NCBI RefSeq assembly: GCF_016808095.1
Contig: NC_068975.1
Coordinates: 20,715,501 to 20,779,500, forward strand
From: Vigna angularis
Lineage: Eukaryota > Streptophyta > Magnoliopsida > Fabales > Fabaceae
DNA: 64,000 nt
Direction: 5' to 3'
Positions 37,139 to 47,678 of this stretch are shown here, one piece after another. The notes beneath the pieces are model-generated. The model ran no database searches. It had not been told where the DNA came from and saw only the letters and a list, made by a program, of their open reading frames with translations. Each line of letters begins with the position of its first letter. Within the stretch, counting starts at the first letter, position 1. A program made the position numbers and the translations under genes.

Positions 37139-37718
37139 ATCTTTGTAATTTAATATATTATATTTTTTTACCTATAAAATAACATTGTAAGTTAGTATTT
37201 AAACTATTTACACTATACATAAGTTTTAATTTAAATGTTGTTTAGAACAAAAAAATTAACATTATTTAATTAAAAAGATTATACTATTTATCTTTTAATA
37301 TTTCAAGATCAAAATTTATTATAATAACAAATTTTAATTTAATGTCCAAATTATTTTCTTCTTCCTTATAAGCATACACCACAAGTTGCGTTGGTTCATT
37401 ATTTTTTTATTTTTTATAGAACAAATATTGTATGATTTGAGTCATTTCACTTCATATATCGATTTTAAGACATTATTATATTATATAGTTCACAAAATAT
37501 CGATAAAGTTAAATACTAGAAAAAAAAACATAGTAAATAAAAATTATGGCAATATTTATATTAAACTTTTTTTAAGAAATATTTATTTCATCCATATCAA
37601 TGGTTGAGAAGCTATTAGTTAAACAAAAATGAAAAAAAAAAACAGAGAGAGAGAGTAAAAGAGAAAGTAAGGATGAATAATTTGTTTATTGGTGTGGTTG
37701 AAAGTTGGCATAGATAAA
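36810..37718. other. AT-rich spacer with a short (AT)n
   Basis: No gene recognised. An (AT)n microsatellite is near 37112-37137. A GA-rich run (GAGAGAGAGAG) lies near 37644. The frame at 37386-37607 is AT-driven and without motif. Confidence 0.55.
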
Positions 37719-39868
37719 CTAAAAGACAGTAGAAATGGAAACATAAGAAGCATGCAAGGAACCAGAATAGAGTGTCCCGTTATGTTCATGAACCTCACTC
37801 ACTGTCTCACTTCCTAACTCTCGAACAAGAGACACAATCCGAGAAACGACACCGTTCTGTCCTACTCTGAGACCTCTGGGGATGATAGCAGGCCTTGAAG
37901 GTGGATTTGGTTCTAAAACATCATTAACTGCAACCCAGAATTGTCCCCTTGAGTTGGTCCTAATGTTATCTGGTCTTCCCCTTAGTTGCAAGAATAAATC
38001 AGAAGAATTTGCTCTTGGACCTTACAGCCAAAACCTTCGGATTCTATTTGCCAAGTATTCGCTCACAACAACAAATGATCCATCTCTGCTCACTGCCACC
38101 CCAGCTGCCAAAGCAAGACCTCTCATCAAAACTCTTGTTTCGTTCTTCTTTGGGTCTACCGAGAATAAGCTCCCCGTTTCATCTCTACTGTTTTCCACTG
38201 CCCTAGCATCCCTGAAAAATAAAAATTCTCACTTTTGTTAAAGTTTCCAGGATAACATCATTTTTAACTCAAAATTTTAATATACTGACTTTATACCAGT
38301 GTTTAATTTAATGTCAAACTTAAATTTATACTTAGAGATAGTTTGAAGAAATTTAATGGTTAAATAATTCTATCGGTCTCTAATTTTTATGTTTATTAAT
38401 TTAATTTTTATTTTAAATAATTTTATGTAATTATATCATTTTAATTTTATGTGTTTTTTAAAATATTTATTTTAGTTATTCTTCATTTTTTAATTTTAAA
38501 AAAAATTACCACACATTATGTCGCAGTAGTAATGCCATGTTACACGTCACTATCACATTAGGTTTTATTGTAACTAACAAATATGTTAAACTTATTGTTG
38601 ATTGTATTTCATAAAATAAAATAAATTTATCATTTTTTATATAATTATATACTTTTAAAATTTATAAAATTCAACAATTTCAATAAAAATATTTAAGTTT
38701 ATTTAAAAATAATAATTTTATAAATTCAAATATAAATTTTTAAATAATTTTAAGCAATATAATAAGTTGAAACAAATAAAATAAAATTTTTAAAATCTAA
38801 ATATAGATAAACTTAATCTTCTCAAAAATATTTCATAAAATATAAATTTTAATAAAATATTTATATAACATTTATATAAAAATTAAATTTCATTTTCATT
38901 AAACTAATGACATCTAATATAACAATGACACAAATGAATCCAAATGTAATATCATACTATTACTACTACCACCTAACATGACGTAAGTTTAATAGTGACA
39001 AATTTTTATTTTTTTAAAATAGTTTTAAAAATAAAAATATTTAAATAAAAGATGTCTCTTTAACATTTTTAATGTACTATTAATAGAAAATGCTTAATTG
39101 CATTAAATTTTTTAAAATAAAAACTAAATTATGACATGAAAATAAATATCAATTTGAGACTTTCGTTTAAAAATGCAAACGAATGAAATTATTTATCATA
39201 ACTTAATTTACCTGCAACGGAAGTTAGCACTAGCTTGGGTTAAATAAATGATTCCAGTGTCCATATCTATGTCAATTCCATCAAGAAAGTCAAAAGTAAA
39301 GTTGCCACGATTCTCTTGTGGTTGCAGAATTTTGAAAGATTGAATCGGTACCCCTCCATTGGGTCCAATCTTCACGAGCCCAAAATAAGTATCTGCGACA
39401 TATAGTTCGTTTGTTTGATGGTTGAAACGTAATCCTAAAGGTCTTCCACATTGTGCTTGGACTTCTGAGAAATCAGCAAGCCCATCACACAATGTTTTGT
39501 TCCTGAATTCGACCACCAAACCAACATCAAAACATAGGATGATCTTCGGATAATGTCACAGAGTTACTGTTACAATATTCATTGAGACTAAGAGAGAGTA
39601 GAATTAGATCCATGTTTGAAGTTTACCTGGTTGGTGAAGTGTAGCCATATTCCTGGAATCCCCTTGGACCTACGTATTTGAGAATTCTTCCATCAGAAAC
39701 ACCGACGTATGGCCCTTCACCGTTTCGATCAAATGCTAGAGACTCAGGGCCTGTGATTGGTGACGGTAGTGGTAACCTTGTCCGAGATACAGCCACTGAT
39801 GGTGAACACAGAAGGAATGCCATAAATATTGCAGAGAAAGTGATAACCATTGTGATTTTAGACAACAT
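37719..39868 (-). pseudogene. Strictosidine-synthase-like (SSL) gene with an in-frame stop
   Basis: Three minus-strand exons join in frame: 39868-39627, 39502-39212, 38211-37719 (342 codons in all), with GT-AG introns. Residues 1-26 form a signal peptide. Family motifs follow: GPESLAFDRNGEGPYVGVSD, CGRPLGLRFN, ELYVADTYFGLVKIGPNGG, GIDIDMDTGIIYLTQAS, VLMRGLALAAGVAVSRDGSF and GRPDNIRTNSRGQFWVAVND. This is the six-bladed propeller family; plant SSLs outside alkaloid-making species do not make strictosidine, and their substrates are unknown. In exon 3 the codon at 38024-38022 is TAA, between RRFWL and GPRANSSD, where the family continues without interruption. Everything after it is still readable to the TAG at 37719. 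So this is a recent pseudogene, a truncated allele or a sequencing error. Short-intron splicing around the stop looks unlikely. Confidence 0.88.
38373..39165. mobile_element. Possible degenerate TIR element in the second SSL intron
   Basis: GGTCTCTAATTTTTATGTTT near 38375 resembles the reverse complement of the stretch ending TATCAATTTGAGAC near 39161. Further in, a TTACCACACATTATGTCGCA-like block has an inverted partner near 38960-38990. Arms are diverged and A+T-rich; a target duplication was not found. Confidence 0.35.
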
Positions 39869-39922
39869 ATTGCTAATGATGTTTTATCAATGTATGACAC
39901 GAACCTCAGCATTCCGTGGTAG

Positions 39923-39930
39923 TATTTATA
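39923..39930 (-). promoter_or_regulatory. TATA box of the SSL gene
   Basis: The minus strand reads TATAAATA 55-62 bases upstream of the SSL ATG at 39868, in good context (GCCTATAAATACTACC). Confidence 0.65.
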
Positions 39931-41678
39931 GGCTTATGTTTACGTGCGCAATGCAAAAGAACCCAACTTTGTAACAACCTTGGTAAAAAAAACAGAGAAT
40001 TTAGGAACACCAATATGTCATAAACGGTCATAGTTTCCTGTGAGAATGGATTTGGGAAAAGTAACATCTTTATGTGTAGTTTTTGCATGAAAATGTGAAT
40101 TTGCAGCATGGGCAGGAAATAAAGATGGATTGTTAATTTTGTAGTTTTGTGACATTTCTTTGAAACCTCGAAACTTCTTCTCAGTGAGCTTTGTTTTCTC
40201 GTGTTGTGTGAGTCAAGAAAAATGTTTTTCTTGTTAAACTTTTATATCACTGTGTTTATGACATCATTTGATCTTCTTCTATGTGATGAATTCTGCTCCA
40301 TATGAGAACAACTATAAAGTCTGCCTCAACTGTTTTCTAGCTTTAAACATGGTAAGATTAATTTTGAAACCACAATGCACACATAACCAATTTATTATTG
40401 TTTTCAATTAATACGAGTAATTTTCTTAAATGATTTGAATTAGTTAAGGGTCTTATATATAAGAATGGAGGGACAGTATTTTATTAAAAATTATTTCTAA
40501 CTGTATTATTAGTCCAAAATCTCTACCATTTTCTCGATGACTAATCTCTGTTATTAAAACTTAATTAATCACATGGAATAATATCTCTTTTTAATTATTC
40601 TTTTACATTTCCAATACTAGAATGAAACTTCATGTATCATAATTAATATGATTGTCGTATGACTTTTTTTAGCCATAAATTTTCTATATATTTTTTTTAT
40701 TGTATGTGGTCGAAGATTCTTTGGTCCTGTTAAGTGTAGTTTTTGATTAAGTTATTTAAAGCAAAGACATAATATTACTTAATAGGTACTTAGTCTTGGG
40801 TAGCCCGTAGTCAATAAGATGATTACTGGATACTCTATGAATAGATCATCTAGTCGAACATTAAATATCGGGTACTATATTTCCTACATCAAAGATTGTA
40901 CCTTTGTTATAACAACGTTGATCATTAAGATAAGGTATCGTCTACCGGTATCTCCTCATGCCTATCAGGAACGTTTTCACGTGATATAACATAGCCAAAA
41001 ACAAGTTTAGTTTCTCACAGGTAAATTGGTCATTTGGCCTTTGTGCTAATGGACATGGTCAACGAGGTACGCCTATAAATATTAATTTAGTCATAGTTTA
41101 ACTTTACTTTTTGCATTAATTTATATTTGACAAAAATCTCTGACCAAGTACTAACTTAAGCATTGAAAGATCTTCTGGAGGCACCCCATCATTCAGAAGG
41201 AGACGAAGGAGACTTGAAGGACAAATATTAAGTAGTAAAGAGCTCGTGAGAGTAGAAGGCGATTTTGTAGAGTACACTCAGTTTTGCAAAAACATTTTTC
41301 ATTTTTTTCTTTAAAACAAGATCTTTATGAAAAATCATTATAAATACTAAATATTGTCTTTGTCATTTGCATCTAAAATAAACAAGATTAAAGGAGAATA
41401 ATCATTATTAGTAATATAAATTGAGAACAATATTACTTATTATTTCTTACAATGAACACTTTTAGGTTCGAGCCATTTCTTCTGCACCTCTATGATTTAT
41501 TCCTCAACCCAACATATTAAAATGATTAAATTATACTTGACTAAAAAAATAATAAAAACCCTAATATAAATCCTAAAACAATAAAACCCCACTCTCCCTC
41601 TCATGATCAAAACGTCATTGTACCTCTATACATCTCATCTCCATTGTTGTCAGAAGGGTTCTTCTCCATCACTCGAAT
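39931..41678. other. Spacer with possible LTR debris
   Basis: Up to ~40700 the DNA is AT-rich and without features. The part 40770-41280 has higher complexity, a CCTATAAATATTA TATA-like sequence near 41080 and a downstream ACTTAAGCATTGAAAGATCTTCTGGAGG-type arrangement (two parts, 41153-41181) reminiscent of plant LTR R-U5 regions. Ends were not defined, so no element is called. Confidence 0.4.
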
Positions 41679-42199
41679 ACTTTTTCTGCTTTTTTTTTTC
41701 CTGTTCAAAGCAGCACTTTTTTTTTCTCTTCTACTATTCTTTTTCTCTCTCTTCTACCAATTTTGTTAATGATTTAATTTTATAACAAAAGTTAGTGATT
41801 TAACATAATAACTTAAAAAATATGTTTTATAGATAAAATTAAATAATTATCATTTTATTTTGATAATAAATATGATATAAATTTAAATATAAATAATGAA
41901 TATTATATTAAAATGAAATTGAAATTGTTATTTAAAATTGCAAAGTATTATTATTATTATTATTATATTCTTCTTATTATTATTATTTTTATATTAATTT
42001 TATTAGAACCCTGCTATTAGAACTCATCATCCTCCTAGAACCCATCTTCATTTGTAGTGCTCCACGACAGCGATGGACAGCACCATCAAGCCACACCTCC
42101 AGGCCAAACCAGCAATGGCATTATCAGGTCACAAGAGACTGCACCATGAGCTTGAACATGCACATTCACCATCAAGTTCATAACTGCTGTTACTATTGG

Positions 42200-43973
42200 C
42201 ATCTTATAAGACCCATGAAAAAAAAAATATTTATAGTAGTAAATTTTAGTATTTTATTAGTAATAATAATTTTAATGGATAGAAAAATGTAAATTTTGGA
42301 TATAAAATTATAGTAATTTTATAAGGAGAGATTCAAATTTTGATAACTTATTTAGGATTTTTTTTAAGAAAATTGAATAGTAAAAAGTGAATAGTGAATA
42401 GTAAAAAGTGAATAGTGAATAGTAAAAAAAAAGTGAAAAAAAAAGATAAGAATTCCTTAGCATGGAAGAAATTAGGATTCCTTAGCATATGGATGTAATT
42501 AGGATCAGATTTAATCAAATAGATGATTAAAATATTATTTTTAAATAATATTAAAATAATAAATAATATTAAAAAAATTAATGAATAGTAAATTTTTTTA
42601 CCTATAAATAGCCATGGGAGGGAAGGTATTCTACACCAAGAGAAGAGGAATCAAGTGAGAGCTTGAGAAATAGAGAAGAAAGAGTTAGGAAGAAATTTTT
42701 AGTTGCAGAAAGAGTAGAGGTTCTGAAGAGTTTTCGGGGAACAACTTCTAGTAGGAAAATAATTCTGGAGAAGAGGTAAGGGGAGCTAACATTTCTATGC
42801 TTTTATACTATGATTTAGTATTTCTATGCTTTTATATTATGATTTAGTATTGTTTTATTACTATTCATATCTTGAAATTTTGTGTGAATACTGTTAATGC
42901 TTACTGTATGTTTATCTATATTGAAATTCGGTGTTAATATTATATGTTGTTGTTTTGAATCTCTAAATAAGAAATTTGTTAAAAACTAGTTGAGGAACAC
43001 TTTGGCTAAGGAAAGACTTGGTACTTAAGTTGTCCATTGTGACGCACCTCTCTTTCCTGGAAGTCTACTCGACAAGTTTTTAACTTAAATCCTATTGAAC
43101 AGATTATGTACTGTTAATTTATTTTGTGATATATTCAGTTTGTATGATTTCTAAAATGATTGGATTTTATTGCATTTGAATTATGCATCTGAACATGGTT
43201 GTGAACTATAATGATGTATGTGAGTATGAATTGGACATCTCAGGGAGAGATGACTGGAAGTGATTGTGTGGGGTGTTGTTGTTGTTCTGTATAACTGTAG
43301 TGAACTTTGGACTCAGTCTGTCTATCCCTACACTCAAAGCATTGTTCATGCTCACATAGAGAAGAACAGTGTGAGTGGTGAGAGTATAGAGTGAGGTCCT
43401 CACCTATAGTCTTTAATGACAGAGATAGGCAGGTTGGGGATTTACCTTGCTAGTGTTGGAGAATGCCAGCAAAACTATGCAAGTGCAAAGCTAACTGTTA
43501 GTTCGACAATTATACATATCCGGATGAGTCGTGTGAGTGTGTGAGTTGTGGTTTAATGAGTATGCTTTAATTGTTCTTTCATATGTACTATGTATGATGA
43601 CATGAATTAACTGTACTATATGTATAACATGCTTTTTATATCTAGCTCACCCTTGCATTGTTTGTTGTGTGCTGTTTGGGTATGTTTCTTTGGCGATGAT
43701 CATCCACTTGGATGGGAGCAGATGTTGTCGAGGAGATTCCCTTGGAGCAAGAACTAGGGATACTGATGTTGCGGTGTAGTCTACTTAGGAATTTCCTATT
43801 TGAACGCTTGTAGTGTTCAATAATTTTAAACTATTTAAGTTTAAAATTCCGTCTTTTATTTGGTTGACTGTAATTTCGCACTTAATTACACGTCATAATC
43901 TGACTATTCTCTTTATTTGGATGTTAACGTCCTTATTATATAAGTTGTTATATAATTGGGATGTTACATATCT
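42200..43973 (+). mobile_element. Solo gypsy LTR, 1764 bp, inserted in the oleosin fragment
   Basis: The LTR spans 42205-43968. It ends GGGATGTTACA like the 3' LTR at 11664 and begins TATAAGACCC, probably TG changed to TA. It is flanked by CATCT (42200-42204) and TATCT (43969-43973), a 5-bp duplication with one transition. Deleting it restores the oleosin hairpin frame (GGC ATC TCA CTC). It shares a GAGGTAAGGGGAGCT motif (~42774) and the downstream part with the other family members, with a different U3. Confidence 0.85.
42603..42610 (+). promoter_or_regulatory. TATA box of the solo LTR
   Basis: CCTATAAATAGCC, about 400 bases into the LTR. The matching box in the 57-kb copy is at 57270-57277. 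Confidence 0.55.
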
Positions 43974-44148
43974 CACTCTTGCTCTTGGCTGGGTTGATCT
44001 TCAAAGGTACTGTCATAGGGTTGATAGTTGCAACTCCTCTTCTTGTGATCTTCAGCCCCATCCTTGTCCCAGCAGCTTTTGTGTTGTTTCTAGTTACTTC
44101 CGGATTTTTGTTCTCTGGCAGTTGTAGTGTGGCTGCCATTGCTGTTTC

Positions 44149-44162
44149 TAATAATAATAAGA

Positions 44163-44229
<67 letters not shown>

Positions 44230-44230
44230 T
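44149..44230. repeat. (AAT)n microsatellite at the inner end of the right arm
   Basis: About 25 AAT/ATA units. The left arm has a shorter (TTA)n at the mirrored position (41947-41997), so the run expanded after the arms formed. Confidence 0.95.
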
Positions 44231-44489
44231 TGCAATTTTAAATAACAATTTCAATTTCATTTTAATATAATATTCATTATTTATATTTAAATTTATATCA
44301 TATTTATCATCAAGATAAAATGATAATTATTTATATTTTATCTATAAAACATATTTTTTCAGTTATTATGCTTAAATCACTAACTTTTGTTATAAAATTA
44401 AATCACTAACAAAATTGGTAGAAGAGAGAGAAGAAGAATAGTAGTAGAGAGAAAAAAAGCTGTTGTGTTAAAAGCAGAAAGAAAAAGTA

Positions 44490-47003
44490 GAAGAGAGAGA
44501 AAAATAATTAACGCCCTTTGTACGGATTTAACAAGTAAGGACGTAAATTGACGCACTTTTTAAAGGAATGACTAATTTAACATTTTCGAGCGAAACTGGG
44601 AACAAAATAGGGTATTAAACCAAAATTGTAAAAGAAAAAATTGTAAAAGGGCATGTTTTTATTTGTTTTATAAACATAAGTTATTAGTTTTTAAAATAAA
44701 TATAAGTTATTAGTTTTTAAAATAAATATAAGAAATAAATAAATATACTACTATATTAGCATAAATTTAATGAGAAATATAAGATAGTATTTAATATGAA
44801 AAATATATAAAAAAACATGAAGATGTTTTCTTTTATTGATTAATGCGTCACAATGCAAACTCCATCTTCACTATTCCACACTTTCTAAAATTATATATAT
44901 TTATGAATTACATAAAAGGAATGTATAAATCTGTTTTTTTTTTTTTGTCTTTCTTGTGTTTTCATTTGTATTATTGAAATATAAAAATAATTAAATTATT
45001 GATAGAGATAGGGTAATTAAAGTTATGAACAAATTCATTTAAGAAACCAAAATATTATTTTAACATAATATATTTATGATTCATTTTAGTCATGGTTCAT
45101 CTTCTTTATTTTTATCTAACCTAAAATCTTTAATTTGTCTTGAATTTTTAAATAGTTTTTCTCTTAAACTACTTTGCAACCTTTAAACAACATTCAAATC
45201 AGATTAAATTATTGAAAAAAAAAACTATATAATGCCATGTATATAACATGCCAAATAATAATAAATCATTAAGTGAAACAACACATAATTAATCAAGCAA
45301 AGGAATATAATTCAGAAAATCTAGAATACTATTACAATTATTTGAAACATCTAAAACAAATTTAGGATTTATCTACAATGTTAAGAAACTATGATTAAAA
45401 CATAAACTGAGTTTTTCAAAAGAGTTCTAAATAGAAGAACTGAAATCTTAAACTACACAGTTGCACCATCGTCTCCCTCCATAGGTAGTTCGATTCCTAA
45501 TTCCTCATCTGCTCACACTATAAAGGTGATGATTGAAAAAGAAGAGAAACAACACAAAAAAACATAAGCAAAAATATGGATAAACTAATGCACAAAAGAA
45601 TTTATCATATAATCATTAAACAAGTAAGATTGATAAGCCAAGTCAATAACACAATCTTAGAACACCAATCACATCAAAAGACACTATTCTAGACTCTATT
45701 ATTTGAATAAAACACATTCATGTTGGACTAAAAGGAAGTTTAACACTTGTGATGTATAACAATAACCCACAAGGTAAATTCTATACAAGTCACTAAAACT
45801 TCAAAAAAAGCTTTTCACCAGAACCTCTTTGAACCCCTATAGTTCATTCTCATCTATATTCCAACCATACATAGTATCATCCATACACTTATATATACGG
45901 TCAATACTTCTCATATGACTCAAATCCACTAAAACAATTTATCATGGCATTAATTGAATCACTCTTTTAGTCTTGCTCAGCAAGATCATCCACTCGGTTA
46001 GCGACTGGAAAACTTGTCCAACGATAGTAGCACTAGGATAATTCTCTTAATAAATCTCTCGACAAGCTTAGTACGCGCCTAATGAGAGCACCATTGGAGC
46101 TCCCAGAAATTTATATGCCAAAATTCACCTAATGAAGTCCAAAAGCGTTCAATGATAAGTCAGTAAACTCTCTAACTTTAGAGTTGCTCAGTGAAAAGAT
46201 TATTGTCTAGCGACCACAAAGTCAGTAGGCTCTCTAACTTTGGTGTCACCCAGCGAAGCAACCGTTAACCCAATGAATTTGTATAATTGCAAAAAATGAA
46301 ATTTTGCAATTATGCAGATTTAGACCTATCAAGTTCCAATCTAATACTTCAAGCATAGTACAAACATACAAATTTGATGTCTTTCAGTGAAAGCCAGTTC
46401 AAGCCATCACATTCATTATTCATCAAATTCCTAAAATTGATCATATAACCTAAAATATGTAAACTTAAGATTATGTATTCTCTAGTTCAACTGCACATGT
46501 TCATCAAAATTAACAATTTCTCATGCAATCACATATGCAACACATTCAATCAATTTGAACTAGTTTAGAATTTATAATAGTTGTAATTAGCTTCCTTAAG
46601 CTTTATAACAACTTAAACAGTTCAAAATCCTAAAATTGATCAATAGAGAAATGACTCTAAAAATACATGTAGACTAGATAGACCCATATGCAAAAGAAGA
46701 ACCGATTGAACTTAGAAAAGAGGCAAAAAACTAACTTACTTAAATTGATAAATTCATCGCTTAATCTTGAAGAGGTCGCCACAAAGAGTAATCCTAAGTC
46801 TCGATTCTTCAAAAAGATAACTTAAGAGTGAGAAAACTTAGAGAGAAAATAAAGAACTCTAAAAATGTGATTTCTAAATATATGACGTGTTTTAAAATAA
46901 TAAAACTTGTTTATTTATACTTAAGTCTTTTATTATTAAAATAATTAAGTCTCACTATTTTAAATATACGTACTATCAATTATAAAACATCATTTTATAG
47001 ATT

Positions 47004-47006
<3 letters not shown>
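44490..47006. other. AT-rich spacer with probable minus-strand LTR debris
   Basis: 44490-45300 is AT-rich without features. From ~45450 to ~46980 the sequence looks like an old LTR in minus orientation: a CACCCAGCGAAGCAACCG-like block near 46250 in a repeated GTCAGTA(A/G)(A/G)CTCTCTAACTTT context (46161 and 46225), and AAGTATAAATAAAC as a TATA-like box on the minus strand near 46915. Ends and target duplications could not be set. Confidence 0.4.

Positions 47007-47090
<84 letters not shown>
47007..47090. repeat. Long (AT)n microsatellite
   Basis: About 40 AT units with one AAAT interruption near 47047. Confidence 0.95.
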
Positions 47091-47096
<6 letters not shown>

Positions 47097-47547
47097 GTAA
47101 ACTCTTTCTATATTACAAAGAATACACTAAAAATCATAAAAATCACAAATTAAATTATGTTTCTTTATCATTTGATATGAATGTTGAATATATAACTTAT
47201 TTTAAAAGCATGATCTTTATATCTATATAACTGATAAGAGTGGACATTACCTCAAGAGATTAATGTTCATTCTTTTATCCATTGTTGTCTTGTTGTTGAA
47301 GTTGTTCCTCTTTTTTTATTTGAGTCACTTTAATTAATTCTTAATCAACACATGCAAATAAATACAGTAATGTATGAGAAAATTTTGGAACAAGACCTCC
47401 GAGAAGCTAATTTTAAAAAGAAAGGAAAATTTTAGGAATACAAAACAAATAAACATAAGCAAAGAATTTGATATGTAATGTAACGAAGAGAAATAACCTA
47501 AAATATGAAAATAAATGTTTTTTAAGAAACATCTTTTCCAAAATAAA

Positions 47548-47550
<3 letters not shown>

Positions 47551-47632
<82 letters not shown>
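47551..47632. repeat. Long (TA)n microsatellite
   Basis: About 40 uninterrupted TA units, only ~50 bases from the end of the LRR gene. Apparent Tyr-Ile reading frames here are artefacts of the repeat. Confidence 0.95.
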
Positions 47633-47635
<3 letters not shown>

Positions 47636-47678
47636 ATGTTGTATATTATTCTATTATAATTATTTAATTTTTATGAAT

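Larger units (their letters stand above)
42060..44149 (+). pseudogene. Oleosin fragment (lipid-droplet protein), split by a solo LTR
   Basis: Seen: 42183-42204 plus 43974-44148, once the LTR and one copy of the 5-bp duplication are set aside, reads through [20 protein letters not shown] and on to [15 protein letters not shown] and [16 protein letters not shown]. This is the oleosin hydrophobic hairpin, with the proline knot P-X5-SP-X3-P. Oleosins coat seed oil bodies, the hairpin lying in the lipid core. Upstream, an ATG at 42073 opens a short hydrophilic frame (MDSTIKPHLQ...) that ends in a different frame from the hairpin, so a frameshift or rearrangement separates them. On the right the similarity stops at 44148, exactly where the inverted-repeat arm begins; the amphipathic C-terminus is missing. 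It is a captured or truncated copy, not functional. Confidence 0.85.
41679..44489. mobile_element. Inverted-repeat element carrying an oleosin gene fragment
   Basis: The left arm (41679-~41990) and right arm (44149-44489) are reverse complements of each other, about 90-95% identical by eye over nearly 300 bases, including an AT-rich core, a TTCTACCAATTTTGTTA block and trinucleotide runs at the inner ends. Between them lies a fragment of an oleosin gene, now cut by a solo LTR. Without the LTR the unit would be about 1.04 kb. The arrangement resembles a gene-capturing TIR or foldback element (Pack-type). Alternatively, two copies of one repeat sit in opposite orientation around an oleosin pseudogene. 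Terminal target duplications were not found, so the mechanism is open. Confidence 0.7.

Noticed and set aside
38010..38030. A hidden mini-intron removing the SSL stop codon
   Set aside because: GTAAGG at the stop resembles a donor, but the nearest usable acceptor would leave an intron of under 50 bases and delete conserved residues that the frame encodes.
43948..44245. Open frames with poly-isoleucine on both strands
   Set aside because: They are translations of the (AAT)n run. Only the plus-strand part before 44149 is meaningful, as oleosin.
47413..47659. Frames rich in Tyr-Ile repeats
   Set aside because: Artefacts of the (TA)n microsatellite.
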